A stretch of 64,000 bases of DNA from Actinacidiphila glaucinigra (GTDB lineage Bacteria > Actinomycetota > Actinomycetes > Streptomycetales > Streptomycetaceae): contig NZ_FZOF01000003.1 in NCBI RefSeq assembly GCF_900188405.1, positions 310,001 to 374,000 on the forward strand. Direction: 5' to 3'. Positions within the stretch are counted from its first letter, which is position 1. The number at the start of each line of letters is the position of its first letter. Below the pieces are notes generated by a model, which had not been told where the DNA came from, did no database searches, and was given only the letters and a program-made list of their open reading frames with translations. Positions 37,207 to 45,907 of the stretch are shown piece after piece. The position numbers and the translations under genes were made by a program.

Positions 37207-38427
37207 GTGCCTCGTACCGCTAGGGACGTCGTCTTCGTCGACGGCGTCCGTACCCCGTTCGGCAAGGCGGGCCCGAAGGGCATCTACCACGAGACCCGTG
37301 CCGACGACCTGGTCATCAAGTCCATCCGGGAACTGCTGCGGCGCAACCCCGCGCTCTCCCCGGAGCTCATCGACGAGGTCGCCATCGCCGCGACCACCCA
37401 GATCGGCGACCAGGGCCTGACCCTGGGCCGTACGGCCGCGATCCTGGCGGGGCTGCCCAAGTCGGTGCCCGGTTTCTCCATCGACCGCATGTGCGCGGGC
37501 GCGATGACCGCGGTGACCAGCGTCGCCGGCGGCATCGCCTTCGGCGCGTACGACGTGGCGCTCGCGGGCGGCGTGGAGCACATGGGACGGCACCCGATGG
37601 GCGAGGGCGTGGACCCGAACCCGCGCTTCGTGTCGGAGAAGCTGGTCGACGAGTCCGCCCTGTTCATGGGTATGACGGCGGAGAACCTGCACGACCGCTT
37701 CCCGCACCTGACCAGGCAGCGCGCCGACGAGTACGCGGTCCGCAGCCAGGAGAAGGCGGCGAAGGCGTACGCGAACGGCAGGATCCAGCAGGACCTGGTG
37801 CCGATCTCGGTGCGCCGCACCTCGCCCGAGGGCGGCGAGACCGGCTGGGGCCTGTCCACCGCCGACGAGCCGATGCGCCCGGGCACCACGCTGGAGAACC
37901 TGGCGGGCCTCAAGACCCCGTTCCGCGCCCACGGCAACGTGACGGCGGGCAACTCGGCGGGGCTCAACGACGGTGCCACCGCCTCCCTGGTCGCCGCCGA
38001 GGACGTCGCCCGGGAGCTGGGCCTCCCGGTGAGGATGCGTCTGGTCTCGTACTCCTTCGTGGGCGTCGAGCCCGAGGTGATGGGCATCGGCCCGGTCCCG
38101 GCGACCGAGAAGGCGCTCGCCAAGGCGGGCCTGTCCATCTCCGACATCGGCCTCTTCGAGGTCAACGAGGCGTTCGCCGTCCAGGTCCTGGCCTTCCTGG
38201 ACCACTACGGCATCGCCGACGACGACGCGCGCGTCAACCAGTACGGCGGCGCCATCGCGTTCGGCCACCCGCTCGCTTCCTCCGGCGTCCGTCTGATGAC
38301 GCAGCTGGCCCGCCAGTTCGAGGAGCAGCCGCACGTCCGCTACGGCCTGACCACGATGTGCGTCGGCTTCGGCATGGGCGGCACCGTGATCTGGGAGAAC
38401 CCGCACTTCGACGGAGGCACCAAGTGA
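37207..38427 (+). CDS. fadA: Acetyl-CoA acyltransferase (thiolase, FadA-type)
   Basis: 406-residue thiolase cleaving 3-ketoacyl-CoA in fatty-acid beta-oxidation. The acylated Cys is C96 in SIDRMCAGAMT; the general base His is H354 in FGHPLASSG; the second Cys is C385 in TTMCVGFGMGG. The GTG start follows AGGAGAGCC. Its stop overlaps the GTG of the fadB-type gene by 4 bases, the normal coupling of a trifunctional pair. Confidence 0.93.
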   Translation: MPRTARDVVFVDGVRTPFGKAGPKGIYHETRADDLVIKSIRELLRRNPALSPELIDEVAIAATTQIGDQGLTLGRTAAILAGLPKSVPGFSIDRMCAGAMTAVTSVAGGIAFGAYDVALAGGVEHMGRHPMGEGVDPNPRFVSEKLVDESALFMGMTAENLHDRFPHLTRQRADEYAVRSQEKAAKAYANGRIQQDLVPISVRRTSPEGGETGWGLSTADEPMRPGTTLENLAGLKTPFRAHGNVTAGNSAGLNDGATASLVAAEDVARELGLPVRMRLVSYSFVGVEPEVMGIGPVPATEKALAKAGLSISDIGLFEVNEAFAVQVLAFLDHYGIADDDARVNQYGGAIAFGHPLASSGVRLMTQLARQFEEQPHVRYGLTTMCVGFGMGGTVIWENPHFDGGTK

Positions 38428-40553
38428 CCACGACCGCCGAGCTCCTCAAGGGAGCGGCCGAGCTGTTCCCGGACGAGGTCGTGACGCAGGCGCACGTGCG
38501 CCACCTCGACCTCCCCCTGGGCGCCGGGCGCTTCGCGCTCATCACCCTGGACAACGGCCTGGACCACACCAAGCCGACCACCTTCGGCCCGCAGTCGCTG
38601 GCGAACCTCAGCGCCGCCCTCGACCAGGTCGAGAAGGAGGCCGCGGACGGCTCGGTCGTCGGCGTCGGCATCACCGGCAAGCCGTTCATCTTCGCGGTCG
38701 GCGCCGACCTCAAGGGCGTCGAGCTGCTGAAGCGCCGTGAGGACGCGCTGGCCATCGGCAAGGGCGGCCACGACGTCTTCCGCCGCCTGCAGTCCCTGGC
38801 GGTCCCGACCTTCGCGTACTACAACGGCGCGGCCATGGGCGGCGGTGTCGAGGTCGGCCTGCACTGCGGCTACCGCACCGTCTCCTCGGCCATCCCGGCG
38901 TTCTCCCTCCCCGAGGTCTTCCTGGGCCTCGTCCCGGGCTGGGGCGGCTGTGCGCTGCTGCCGAACCTGATCGGCGCCGAGCGCGCGGTGAGCGTCATCA
39001 TCGAGAACTCGCTCAACCAGAACAAGCAGCTGAAGGGCGGTCAGGTCTACGACCTGGGCATCGCCGACGCGCTGTTCGACGGCGCGGACTTCCTGGAGCA
39101 GTCCCTCTCCTGGACCGCGGCCGTCCTCAAGGGCGAGATCCAGATCGTCCGCCCCGAGGTGGACCGCGGCGCGGCATGGGACGAGGCCGTCGCCAAGGGC
39201 CGTGCCTTCGCCGACTCCAAGGTGCACGGCGCCGCCCCGGCCGCGTACCGGGCGCTGGACATCATCGCCGCCGCCAAGGACGGTGACCTGTCCGCCGGTT
39301 TCGACGCCGAGGACGAGGCCCTGGCGGACCTCATCATGGGCGGCGAGCTGCGCTCCGGCATCTACGCCTTCAACCTGGTGCAGAAGCGCGGCAAGCGCCC
39401 GGCCGGTGCCCCGGACAAGAACCTGGCCCGCCCGGTCACCAAGGTCGGCGTCGTCGGCGCCGGTCTGATGGCCTCCCAGCTGGCGCTGCTCTTCGCGCGG
39501 CGCCTGGAGGTGCCGGTGGTCCTCACCGACATCGACCAGGAGCGGGTGGACAAGGGCGTCGGCTACGTCCACGGCGAGATCGACAAGCTGCTGCTCAAGG
39601 GGCGCGTCAACCAGGACAAGGCGAACCGCCTCAAGGCCCTGGTCTCCGGCTCCCTCGACAAGGCCGCCGCCTTCGGCGACGCGGACTTCGTCATCGAGGC
39701 GGTCTTCGAGGAGATCGGCGTCAAGCAGCAGGTCTTCGCCGAGGTCGAGGCGGTGGTGAAGCCGGGGACGATCCTGGCCACCAACACGTCCTCGCTGTCG
39801 GTCTCCGAGATGGCCTCGAAGCTGGAGCACCCGGAGCGGGTCGTCGGCTTCCACTTCTTCAACCCGGTCGCGGTGCTGCCGCTGCTGGAGATCGTGCGCG
39901 GCGAGCAGACCGACGACGCGTCGCTGGCCACCGCGTTCGCCGTGGCGAAGAAGCTGAAGAAGACCGCGGTGCTGACCAAGGACGCCCCGGCGTTCGTCGT
40001 CAACCGCATCCTCACCCGCTTCATGGGCGAGATCCAGAACGTCATCGACGAGGGCACCCCGGTCGCGACCGCGGAGAAGGCCATCGAGCCGCTCGGTCTG
40101 CCGATGTCCCCGCTGGTGCTGCTGGAGCTGGTCGGCCCGGCGATCGGTCTGCACGTCTCCGAGACGCTCAACCGCTCCTTCCCGGACCGCTTCACGGTCT
40201 CCCCGAACCTGGCGGCCGTCGTCAAGGCGGGCAAGCGCGGCTTCTACGTCTACGATTCCGGCAAGCCGGAGCTGGACCCCGAGGTCGCCGCGCTCCTGGT
40301 GCAGGGCGACAGCGTCCTGACGGAGCAGCAGGTGCGCGACCGCGTCCTGGACGCGGTGGCCCAGGAGATCGGCATCATGCTGGAGGAGGGTGTCGTCGCC
40401 GAGGCGCAGGACATCGACCTCTGCCTGATCACCGGTGCCGGCTGGCCCTTCCACCTGGGCGGCATCACGCCGTACCTGGACCGTGAGGGCGTCTCGGAGC
40501 GGGTGCACGGCAAGCCGTTCCTGGCCGCGGGCGTGGCGAGCGTGCCGGCATAA
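38424..40553 (+). CDS. fadB: Fatty-acid oxidation alpha subunit (enoyl-CoA hydratase / 3-hydroxyacyl-CoA dehydrogenase)
   Basis: 709 residues, bifunctional. The N-terminal crotonase domain has the oxyanion loop GAMGGGVEVGLHCGYR and FSLPEVFLGLVPGWGG, both with candidate catalytic Glu. The dehydrogenase domain begins with VGVVGAGLMASQLALLF near residue 343, then NTSSLSVSEMA and the HFFNPV His motif. The GTG at 38424 lies in the thiolase stop overlap with GGAGGCACC before it. It works with the preceding thiolase. Confidence 0.93.
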   Translation: MTTTAELLKGAAELFPDEVVTQAHVRHLDLPLGAGRFALITLDNGLDHTKPTTFGPQSLANLSAALDQVEKEAADGSVVGVGITGKPFIFAVGADLKGVELLKRREDALAIGKGGHDVFRRLQSLAVPTFAYYNGAAMGGGVEVGLHCGYRTVSSAIPAFSLPEVFLGLVPGWGGCALLPNLIGAERAVSVIIENSLNQNKQLKGGQVYDLGIADALFDGADFLEQSLSWTAAVLKGEIQIVRPEVDRGAAWDEAVAKGRAFADSKVHGAAPAAYRALDIIAAAKDGDLSAGFDAEDEALADLIMGGELRSGIYAFNLVQKRGKRPAGAPDKNLARPVTKVGVVGAGLMASQLALLFARRLEVPVVLTDIDQERVDKGVGYVHGEIDKLLLKGRVNQDKANRLKALVSGSLDKAAAFGDADFVIEAVFEEIGVKQQVFAEVEAVVKPGTILATNTSSLSVSEMASKLEHPERVVGFHFFNPVAVLPLLEIVRGEQTDDASLATAFAVAKKLKKTAVLTKDAPAFVVNRILTRFMGEIQNVIDEGTPVATAEKAIEPLGLPMSPLVLLELVGPAIGLHVSETLNRSFPDRFTVSPNLAAVVKAGKRGFYVYDSGKPELDPEVAALLVQGDSVLTEQQVRDRVLDAVAQEIGIMLEEGVVAEAQDIDLCLITGAGWPFHLGGITPYLDREGVSERVHGKPFLAAGVASVPA

Positions 40554-40577
40554 CACCGGCTGCGGACGAACAGCTGC

Positions 40578-40608
40578 GGGCCGTACGGGAGATGCTCCCG
40601 TACGGCCC
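40578..40608. terminator. Terminator between fadB and the convergent polysaccharide operon
   Basis: 13-bp perfect stem (40578-40590 with 40596-40608) with a 5-base loop between two convergent genes. Confidence 0.75.
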
Positions 40609-40637
40609 GTTTCCCGTCTCTCCGTGCGCCGCGGCGG

Positions 40638-42032
40638 CTACCAGTCGCCGGTGAAGGGCCGGTGCTCGCACACCTCGCCGCAGTCGTGGCGGGAGGCACC
40701 GAAGGTCCTGATCGGGCTGGTCTCCGGGACGCCGACGACCTTGAAGTTCCGGACGGCCGGCTCGGATTCCGCCGTGCTGAAGAGGGCGATCGCCTCCACG
40801 GTGTGCGCGCCGGGGTGCCAGCGGTGGGCGTGGGTGAAGGCCCAGTCGCCGTTCGCGTCCACTCCGGTGGCGCCGATGAGCAACCCGTCCTCCATCAGGA
40901 CGACCTTGGTCGCGCCGGGTTGCACCTTGCCGGCGAATCGCGGGCGCGGTCCGGCGAAGGCGCCCTCGGCGGGCGCCGTGACCCGTGGCGGGGACACCTC
41001 GGTCATCACCGAGAAGCGGTGCTCGACGACGGGTGAGCAGCCGTCGGCGCGGAGTCCGACGCAGTGCAGGACGTGCTCCCCCGCCTCCCAGTTGACCGAA
41101 CGCCGCCATGCCCACTGGCCGTTGCCGCCCACGCCCGTACCGCCGATGTACTGCCCCTCCTCGAAGAAGAGGAGGTAGTCGGTGCCGGGGGCGGCGGTGC
41201 CGGAGAGCTTCACCATGGGGCCGGCGAGACCGCCCGCGGCGGGCTTGGCGATGGCGGGCCCCTCACCCGAGGGTTCGGTGTAGTGCAGTGCGGACTCGGG
41301 CGACTGCACCGTGAACTCCCCGGAGACCGGGGGCAGCACGGGTGGCGCCATGAGCGCGGCGCCGTCGACGTCTCGCTTGTCCAGGATGTGGAGGTCGCAG
41401 AGTGCGGCCACCACCATGCGGGCCACCTCGAACGCACCGGTGTGGTTGAAGTGGGTCGAGTCGATGATGCCGTCGCTGCGCTGGGGGTGCTCCCCCGGGT
41501 CCGTCCAGCAGAAGTACTGCCGCAGGCGCGTGGGCCCGATCTGTGCCCACAGCTCCATGGTGCGGCTCGTCAGGTCGATCACCGGTACGCCGAGTTCGGC
41601 GGCGACCTCCTGCATGGCGCGCGGGTGCTCCCCCAGGGTGTGGAGCACCTCGCCGGAGGCGGAGAACGCGTAGCGGGCGCAGGGGGTGACCAGGACCGGT
41701 ACTCCCCCCTCCTCGTGGATGTGGCGCGTGAAGAGCCGGAGCAGCTCCTTGTACTCGGGAACCGGGACGTAGCGCGTTCCGTCCTGGATCACCCGGTCCA
41801 CGGTGCCGAAGCCGATGAGGACGACGTCGCCGCGCCTCATCCGGTTGAGCATCGCCGGAAACCGCTCGGTGAAGTACTTCCGGGAGGTCATGGCGCTTCT
41901 GGCGTAGTTGGCCACCTCGATCGGGCCGACCACGAGATCCTTGATCTTCTGTCCCCAGCCCGCCATGGGCAACTCTTCGTCGGTTCGGGGGGCGGCCACC
42001 GAATCTCCGAGTACGAAGATCGTTTGGTTCAT
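40638..42032 (-). CDS. SGNH/GDSL esterase with Ig-like repeats, last gene of the stealth operon
   Basis: 464 residues. Residues 1-225 form an SGNH hydrolase: FVLGDSVAA with the nucleophile Ser, LIGFGTVDRV in the block-III position, and DSTHFNHTGA with the catalytic Asp and His. The pattern is closest to rhamnogalacturonan acetylesterase-type enzymes. Two Ig-like beta repeats follow (FFEEGQYIGGTGVGGNG and VVLMEDGLLIGATGVDANG are near-repeats). No signal peptide is seen. The start lies 12 bases after the GT4 stop, so it shares the operon. A role in removing O-acetyl groups from an operon product is inferred. Confidence 0.8.
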   Translation of the reverse strand: MNQTIFVLGDSVAAPRTDEELPMAGWGQKIKDLVVGPIEVANYARSAMTSRKYFTERFPAMLNRMRRGDVVLIGFGTVDRVIQDGTRYVPVPEYKELLRLFTRHIHEEGGVPVLVTPCARYAFSASGEVLHTLGEHPRAMQEVAAELGVPVIDLTSRTMELWAQIGPTRLRQYFCWTDPGEHPQRSDGIIDSTHFNHTGAFEVARMVVAALCDLHILDKRDVDGAALMAPPVLPPVSGEFTVQSPESALHYTEPSGEGPAIAKPAAGGLAGPMVKLSGTAAPGTDYLLFFEEGQYIGGTGVGGNGQWAWRRSVNWEAGEHVLHCVGLRADGCSPVVEHRFSVMTEVSPPRVTAPAEGAFAGPRPRFAGKVQPGATKVVLMEDGLLIGATGVDANGDWAFTHAHRWHPGAHTVEAIALFSTAESEPAVRNFKVVGVPETSPIRTFGASRHDCGEVCEHRPFTGDW

Positions 42033-42044
42033 CTTCTCATTCCT

Positions 42045-44147
42045 TCAGCGATCGACCACGTTCATGGCCATGGCTCCCGAAGCCGCGCAGTAGGGCCGCA
42101 CCCACACCGGACGGGCCGGGTGGACGACGGCGTACTCCGCGTGCTCGTCCCCGGCGAGCGGCACGGCCGGATATGCGTGGGCACCCTTGACGTCGGGAAA
42201 GTCCTCCAGGATGTGGCTCACGCGAACCTTGCGCCGGTCGGCCGGATCCGGCTGGAACCACCAGTCCCAGTCCTCCCAGCGGGTCAGCCGCCGGTCGACC
42301 ACCTGCCGTAGCGGTGCCTCGGCCCGGAACCGCCGACGGCCCAGGAGCTGGACGGGGACTTCGAGGTCCACCCTGTTCCCGCCGCGCCGGCTCACCACGA
42401 AGAGCGCACCCGGCCTGATCGGCCGTTCACCGCAGAGCACGCCCTCCAGCGCGATACCGGTGTCGGTCACCTCCACGCCGATGCATTCGACGTGCTCCTG
42501 CCGCGACACGGTGCGCAGCATGATCCGGCCGCGGGAATCCGCGTACGGCAGGCTCCAGCCGACGGCACCGGTCACCGGCCGGTCGAGCAGCCCGCCGCGT
42601 GCGTCGATGAGTCTGCGGGTGTCACGGATTCCGGCCTTCATGTGCACGGCCCTTCCCGCCGCCTTCGGGGACCGCATGGTCACCTGCCAGCGCCCGTCGC
42701 CGAGCCGTTCGAGGTCCGACGGGGTGATCGCCGCCGTGTAGCGGGTGCCGCCGTTCCCCAGCGCGGTCCGCGTGGTGTCGAGGGCCAGCTCGGGGCGGGC
42801 CGCCCCGTCGGAGGGCTTGTCGCGGAGTACGAACTCCCAGCGCTGCCTGCCATCGGCGGGGCCCTCGGTGGAGAACCTCAGCCAGCCCGCGCCGTCCGCC
42901 GTGACGTCCACGGTCGCCGTGCCGATGGAGGCCGGAGTGACCGTGATCTGGACCGCGGCGGTCTTCCGCGGCCCGGCCGGCGCACGGTAGCCGCGACCCG
43001 CCGAGGCGCGGCGGCGTGCGGCGTCCTCGAAGAGGTCCACGTAGCGGGCCGCCACGGCCGCGGGGTCGTACCGGGCGGCGTTGCGGAGCGCGGCCGCTCC
43101 CATGCCCTGGCGCAGCGCGTCGTCGGCCATCAGGCGGCGCAGCCCCTCGGCGATCGCCGCAACGTCCCCGTTCGGCACGAGGATGCCGTCCTCGCCGTCC
43201 TGCAGGATCTCCCGGGGGCCCACCGGGCAGTCGGTCGAGACCACGGGCAGACCGCAGCGCATGGCCTCCACCAGCGTCATGCCGAAGGATTCCGCGCTGG
43301 AGGTGACGGCCGCGATCGACCCCTTGGCCCATTCCGACTCGATCGGCGAGAAGCCCCCCATGAGCAGTGCCCGGCCGGTCAGCCCCAGCTCGGTGACGAG
43401 AGCGCGCAGACCGGCCGCCTCGCCGCCGTCGCCATAGATGCGCAGCTGCCAGTCCGGGAACTCCTCGGCCAGCCGGCCGAAGGCACGGATCAGCAGGTCG
43501 TACCGCTTGACGCGGTGCATGCGGCCGGCGCTCACGACGACCTTGTGCGCGCAGTCGGACGGAGGAACGGCGGGCTTGGGCACGCTGTTGGGGATTCCCA
43601 CGACGGGGACACCGTCGATGGGGGTGTTCTCCCGGAACGAACCGGCGTCCGCCTCGGTGACCGTCGTGATGGCGTCGAGGCGCGGGTAGACGCGGGCCAT
43701 CTCCGCGCGGACGGCGGCCGGGATGGCCAGGTGGGTCATGTGCTCCTGGGCCACGCGCAGCGCGCCTTCGCGTGTGTGGGCGGCGACGAAGAGGTTCAGG
43801 CTGGGGCGGGTGCCGACGACGACATCGGCACCCGTCCGCTGGAGTTCCCGGATGATGCGCGCATCGGTGAACTTGCTGTACTGGGCGGAGAACTCCTCCT
43901 GGCGCGGCACGACGTCGCTTGGCTCGTCGCTGCCGGCGGCGCCGTGGTCGGCGGCGCCGGGGCGCAGGTCCACCAGGGCGCGCACGGTGATGCGCGGGGA
44001 GATCCCGAACTTCGTGGCGGTCGTCCGGCGGAACACGGAGACGATCTCGACCTCGTGGTGGACGGCGAGCGCCTCGGCGAGGTTGATGACCGTGCGGTTG
44101 GTTCCGCCGATGCCGTAGATGTTGTTGATCAGGAAGGAGATCTTCAC
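42045..44147 (-). CDS. GT4 family glycosyltransferase with C-terminal accessory domain
   Basis: 700 residues from the GTG at 44147, which overlaps the upstream stealth stop by 4 bases. The N-terminal half (about residues 1-375) is a GT-B fold: FLINNIYGIGGTNRTVINLAE opens the acceptor domain; VVVSAGRMHRVKRYDLLIRA and SSAESFGMTLVEAMRCGLPVVST form the sugar-nucleotide site with the E-x7-E motif. The remaining about 320 residues are beta-rich and of unknown role; they resemble C-terminal domains seen in teichoic-acid-type polymer enzymes. It probably builds the glycan whose phosphate links the stealth proteins make. Confidence 0.82.
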   Translation of the reverse strand: MKISFLINNIYGIGGTNRTVINLAEALAVHHEVEIVSVFRRTTATKFGISPRITVRALVDLRPGAADHGAAGSDEPSDVVPRQEEFSAQYSKFTDARIIRELQRTGADVVVGTRPSLNLFVAAHTREGALRVAQEHMTHLAIPAAVRAEMARVYPRLDAITTVTEADAGSFRENTPIDGVPVVGIPNSVPKPAVPPSDCAHKVVVSAGRMHRVKRYDLLIRAFGRLAEEFPDWQLRIYGDGGEAAGLRALVTELGLTGRALLMGGFSPIESEWAKGSIAAVTSSAESFGMTLVEAMRCGLPVVSTDCPVGPREILQDGEDGILVPNGDVAAIAEGLRRLMADDALRQGMGAAALRNAARYDPAAVAARYVDLFEDAARRRASAGRGYRAPAGPRKTAAVQITVTPASIGTATVDVTADGAGWLRFSTEGPADGRQRWEFVLRDKPSDGAARPELALDTTRTALGNGGTRYTAAITPSDLERLGDGRWQVTMRSPKAAGRAVHMKAGIRDTRRLIDARGGLLDRPVTGAVGWSLPYADSRGRIMLRTVSRQEHVECIGVEVTDTGIALEGVLCGERPIRPGALFVVSRRGGNRVDLEVPVQLLGRRRFRAEAPLRQVVDRRLTRWEDWDWWFQPDPADRRKVRVSHILEDFPDVKGAHAYPAVPLAGDEHAEYAVVHPARPVWVRPYCAASGAMAMNVVDR

Positions 44148-45907
44148 CGGACCTCGCGCTCCTTGTGCTCGAAGGGGCTCGGGACGGGGTAGTACGCGTC
44201 CAGGAACCCTCGGAGCATGGCGGTCTGCCGGGCCACGTCCATGCCGTCGGACAACGTGTCGTTGATGCAGAAGGCCTGGCGGTCGCGGCGGGCGAGCAGG
44301 ATGCCGAGCCGCCGCTGGATCTCGGGTCTGGCCAGGTCGAGATAGGCGAAGCTGATCTCCGACGGCACGGCCCTGCCGGTGAAGTAGGCGTAGTAGTGGT
44401 ACAGCGAGGAGGGGATCGAGATGTCGGTCGGGCTCCGGAAACGGCTGTGCGAGGTCCCCCAGTGGGCCTCGGCGAACTCGCGCTCGATCTCGTGGAGCAC
44501 GCTGCGCCTCAGCGCGTAGGGCGCGTGCCGCATCTTCTGCACGATGGCCGAGCCGAAGTTGTCGAGGATGAGTCTGCGGTTGTTCTTGCCCGCCGCGTCG
44601 ACCGGCCTGTCGCCGAGCGTGAGTTCCCACCCGGGCAGCTGGGAGGGTGACAGGAAGGTGCGGGTCATGCCGTTCGACAGGAAGAACGTCTGCGGCGTCA
44701 CGGGGCAGCCCAGGAACATGTCGTCGTTGAAGTAGAGGAAGTGCTCCGACAGGCCTTCTATGTGGTGCAGCCTGCTCTCGATGGCATGGGAGTTGAACGT
44801 CGGCAGCGCCGACGGGTCGTCGAAGATCTCGGAGTGGTCCACCACGGTGATCCGGGGATGGCTGTCGTTGAGCCAGCCGGGTCGCTGGCGGTCCGTCACC
44901 ACGTAGACGTTCCGCACCCACGGGGCGTTCTGCTGCAGGGCCCGCATCGAGTAGCGGAGCTCGTCGCGGCTGATGTAGCGGGCCGCGTTCGCGGACTCGA
45001 CGTGGTAGCCGCCGCCCTCGTACGCGCTGCGCCGCCGCTGCCACATCGGGTCCGAGCCGTCGACCCAGGTGTAGACGACGTCGATGGGGAAACGGACGTC
45101 CTCCGGCAGGGGCTGGGCGCACGGCGCGATCGTCCGCACCGAACGGGTGCGACGGGTGTGCAGGGCCGCGAAGCCGGTGAGGCGGCTGACCGGGACCGCG
45201 ATCCGCGGCTCGTCGAGCGCGACGTCCTGGGTGACGCGGTTGGGCCGGGGCGCGACCAGCCGGCCTTCCTGCGGTCGCCAGAACTCGATGTCGCAGCCGT
45301 GTTCGAGGCCCAGCGTCAGCGAACTCCCCGGATCGCTCCAGAGCATGCCGACGCGGAGCACCGAGGCGTCGCGTGTGATCCTGCGGGCACGCCGCGATCC
45401 GCACGCCGCGACCCCGCCGCGGGCCTTGTCGCCCTGACATGCCACCAGGTACAGCGGCTCCTTGAGCGCGACCTCCTGCAGGATCTGCCGGAGCCGCCCC
45501 CGGTCGGCCTCCGAGACGGCCACACAGGAACGGAAGTCGGAGTTCCCCCGGATCGCGAAGTAGTCGACGCCCCCTTCCTCGAGCAGGGTGACCACCAGTT
45601 CGAGATTGGCCTCGCGCAGCCCGAGCGGCGAGGTCGTGGGCCGCACCAGCGCGATCCGCCTGCCGCCTCCGGTGAGCACCGCGAGCCGCTCGTCCCCGCG
45701 GAAGAGCTGCGGCCAGCGCCGCCGTGCCACGGCGCCGCGCACCATCCGGCCCCCTGCCCCGAAGGACTGCAGGCTGCGGAGCAGTTGCTTGAGCGCCATG
45801 CGCAGCCGTATCGGCACATGCCGCGCGATCCGGCGCCGCAGTGCCGTGGGGACGATGGTGCGGTAGAGCCCGACGGCGGCCGACGCCTCGGGATTGCCTG
45901 TGCTCAC
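44144..45907 (-). CDS. Stealth family exopolysaccharide phosphotransferase (intact copy 2)
   Basis: 587 residues. All four stealth regions look intact: IDVVYTWVDGSDPMW (CR1), ISRDELRYSMRAL to NVYVVTD (CR2), SRLHHIEGLSEHFLYFNDDMFLG (CR3, split here for length) and the C-terminal SPFEHK tail region. The N-terminal 150 residues carry a basic segment and a small alpha/beta domain (LREANLELVVTLLEEGG). Stealth enzymes move sugar-1-phosphate to a sugar hydroxyl, as in capsules with phosphodiester bonds. It uses a GTG start that overlaps the upstream gene by 4 bases. Confidence 0.87.
   Translation of the reverse strand: MSTGNPEASAAVGLYRTIVPTALRRRIARHVPIRLRMALKQLLRSLQSFGAGGRMVRGAVARRRWPQLFRGDERLAVLTGGGRRIALVRPTTSPLGLREANLELVVTLLEEGGVDYFAIRGNSDFRSCVAVSEADRGRLRQILQEVALKEPLYLVACQGDKARGGVAACGSRRARRITRDASVLRVGMLWSDPGSSLTLGLEHGCDIEFWRPQEGRLVAPRPNRVTQDVALDEPRIAVPVSRLTGFAALHTRRTRSVRTIAPCAQPLPEDVRFPIDVVYTWVDGSDPMWQRRRSAYEGGGYHVESANAARYISRDELRYSMRALQQNAPWVRNVYVVTDRQRPGWLNDSHPRITVVDHSEIFDDPSALPTFNSHAIESRLHHIEGLSEHFLYFNDDMFLGCPVTPQTFFLSNGMTRTFLSPSQLPGWELTLGDRPVDAAGKNNRRLILDNFGSAIVQKMRHAPYALRRSVLHEIEREFAEAHWGTSHSRFRSPTDISIPSSLYHYYAYFTGRAVPSEISFAYLDLARPEIQRRLGILLARRDRQAFCINDTLSDGMDVARQTAMLRGFLDAYYPVPSPFEHKEREVR

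Noticed and set aside
37491..38423. 5' extension of the fadB frame into the thiolase gene
   Set aside because: The upstream part is an Arg-rich shadow frame; GTG at 38424 with GGAGGC fits the start.
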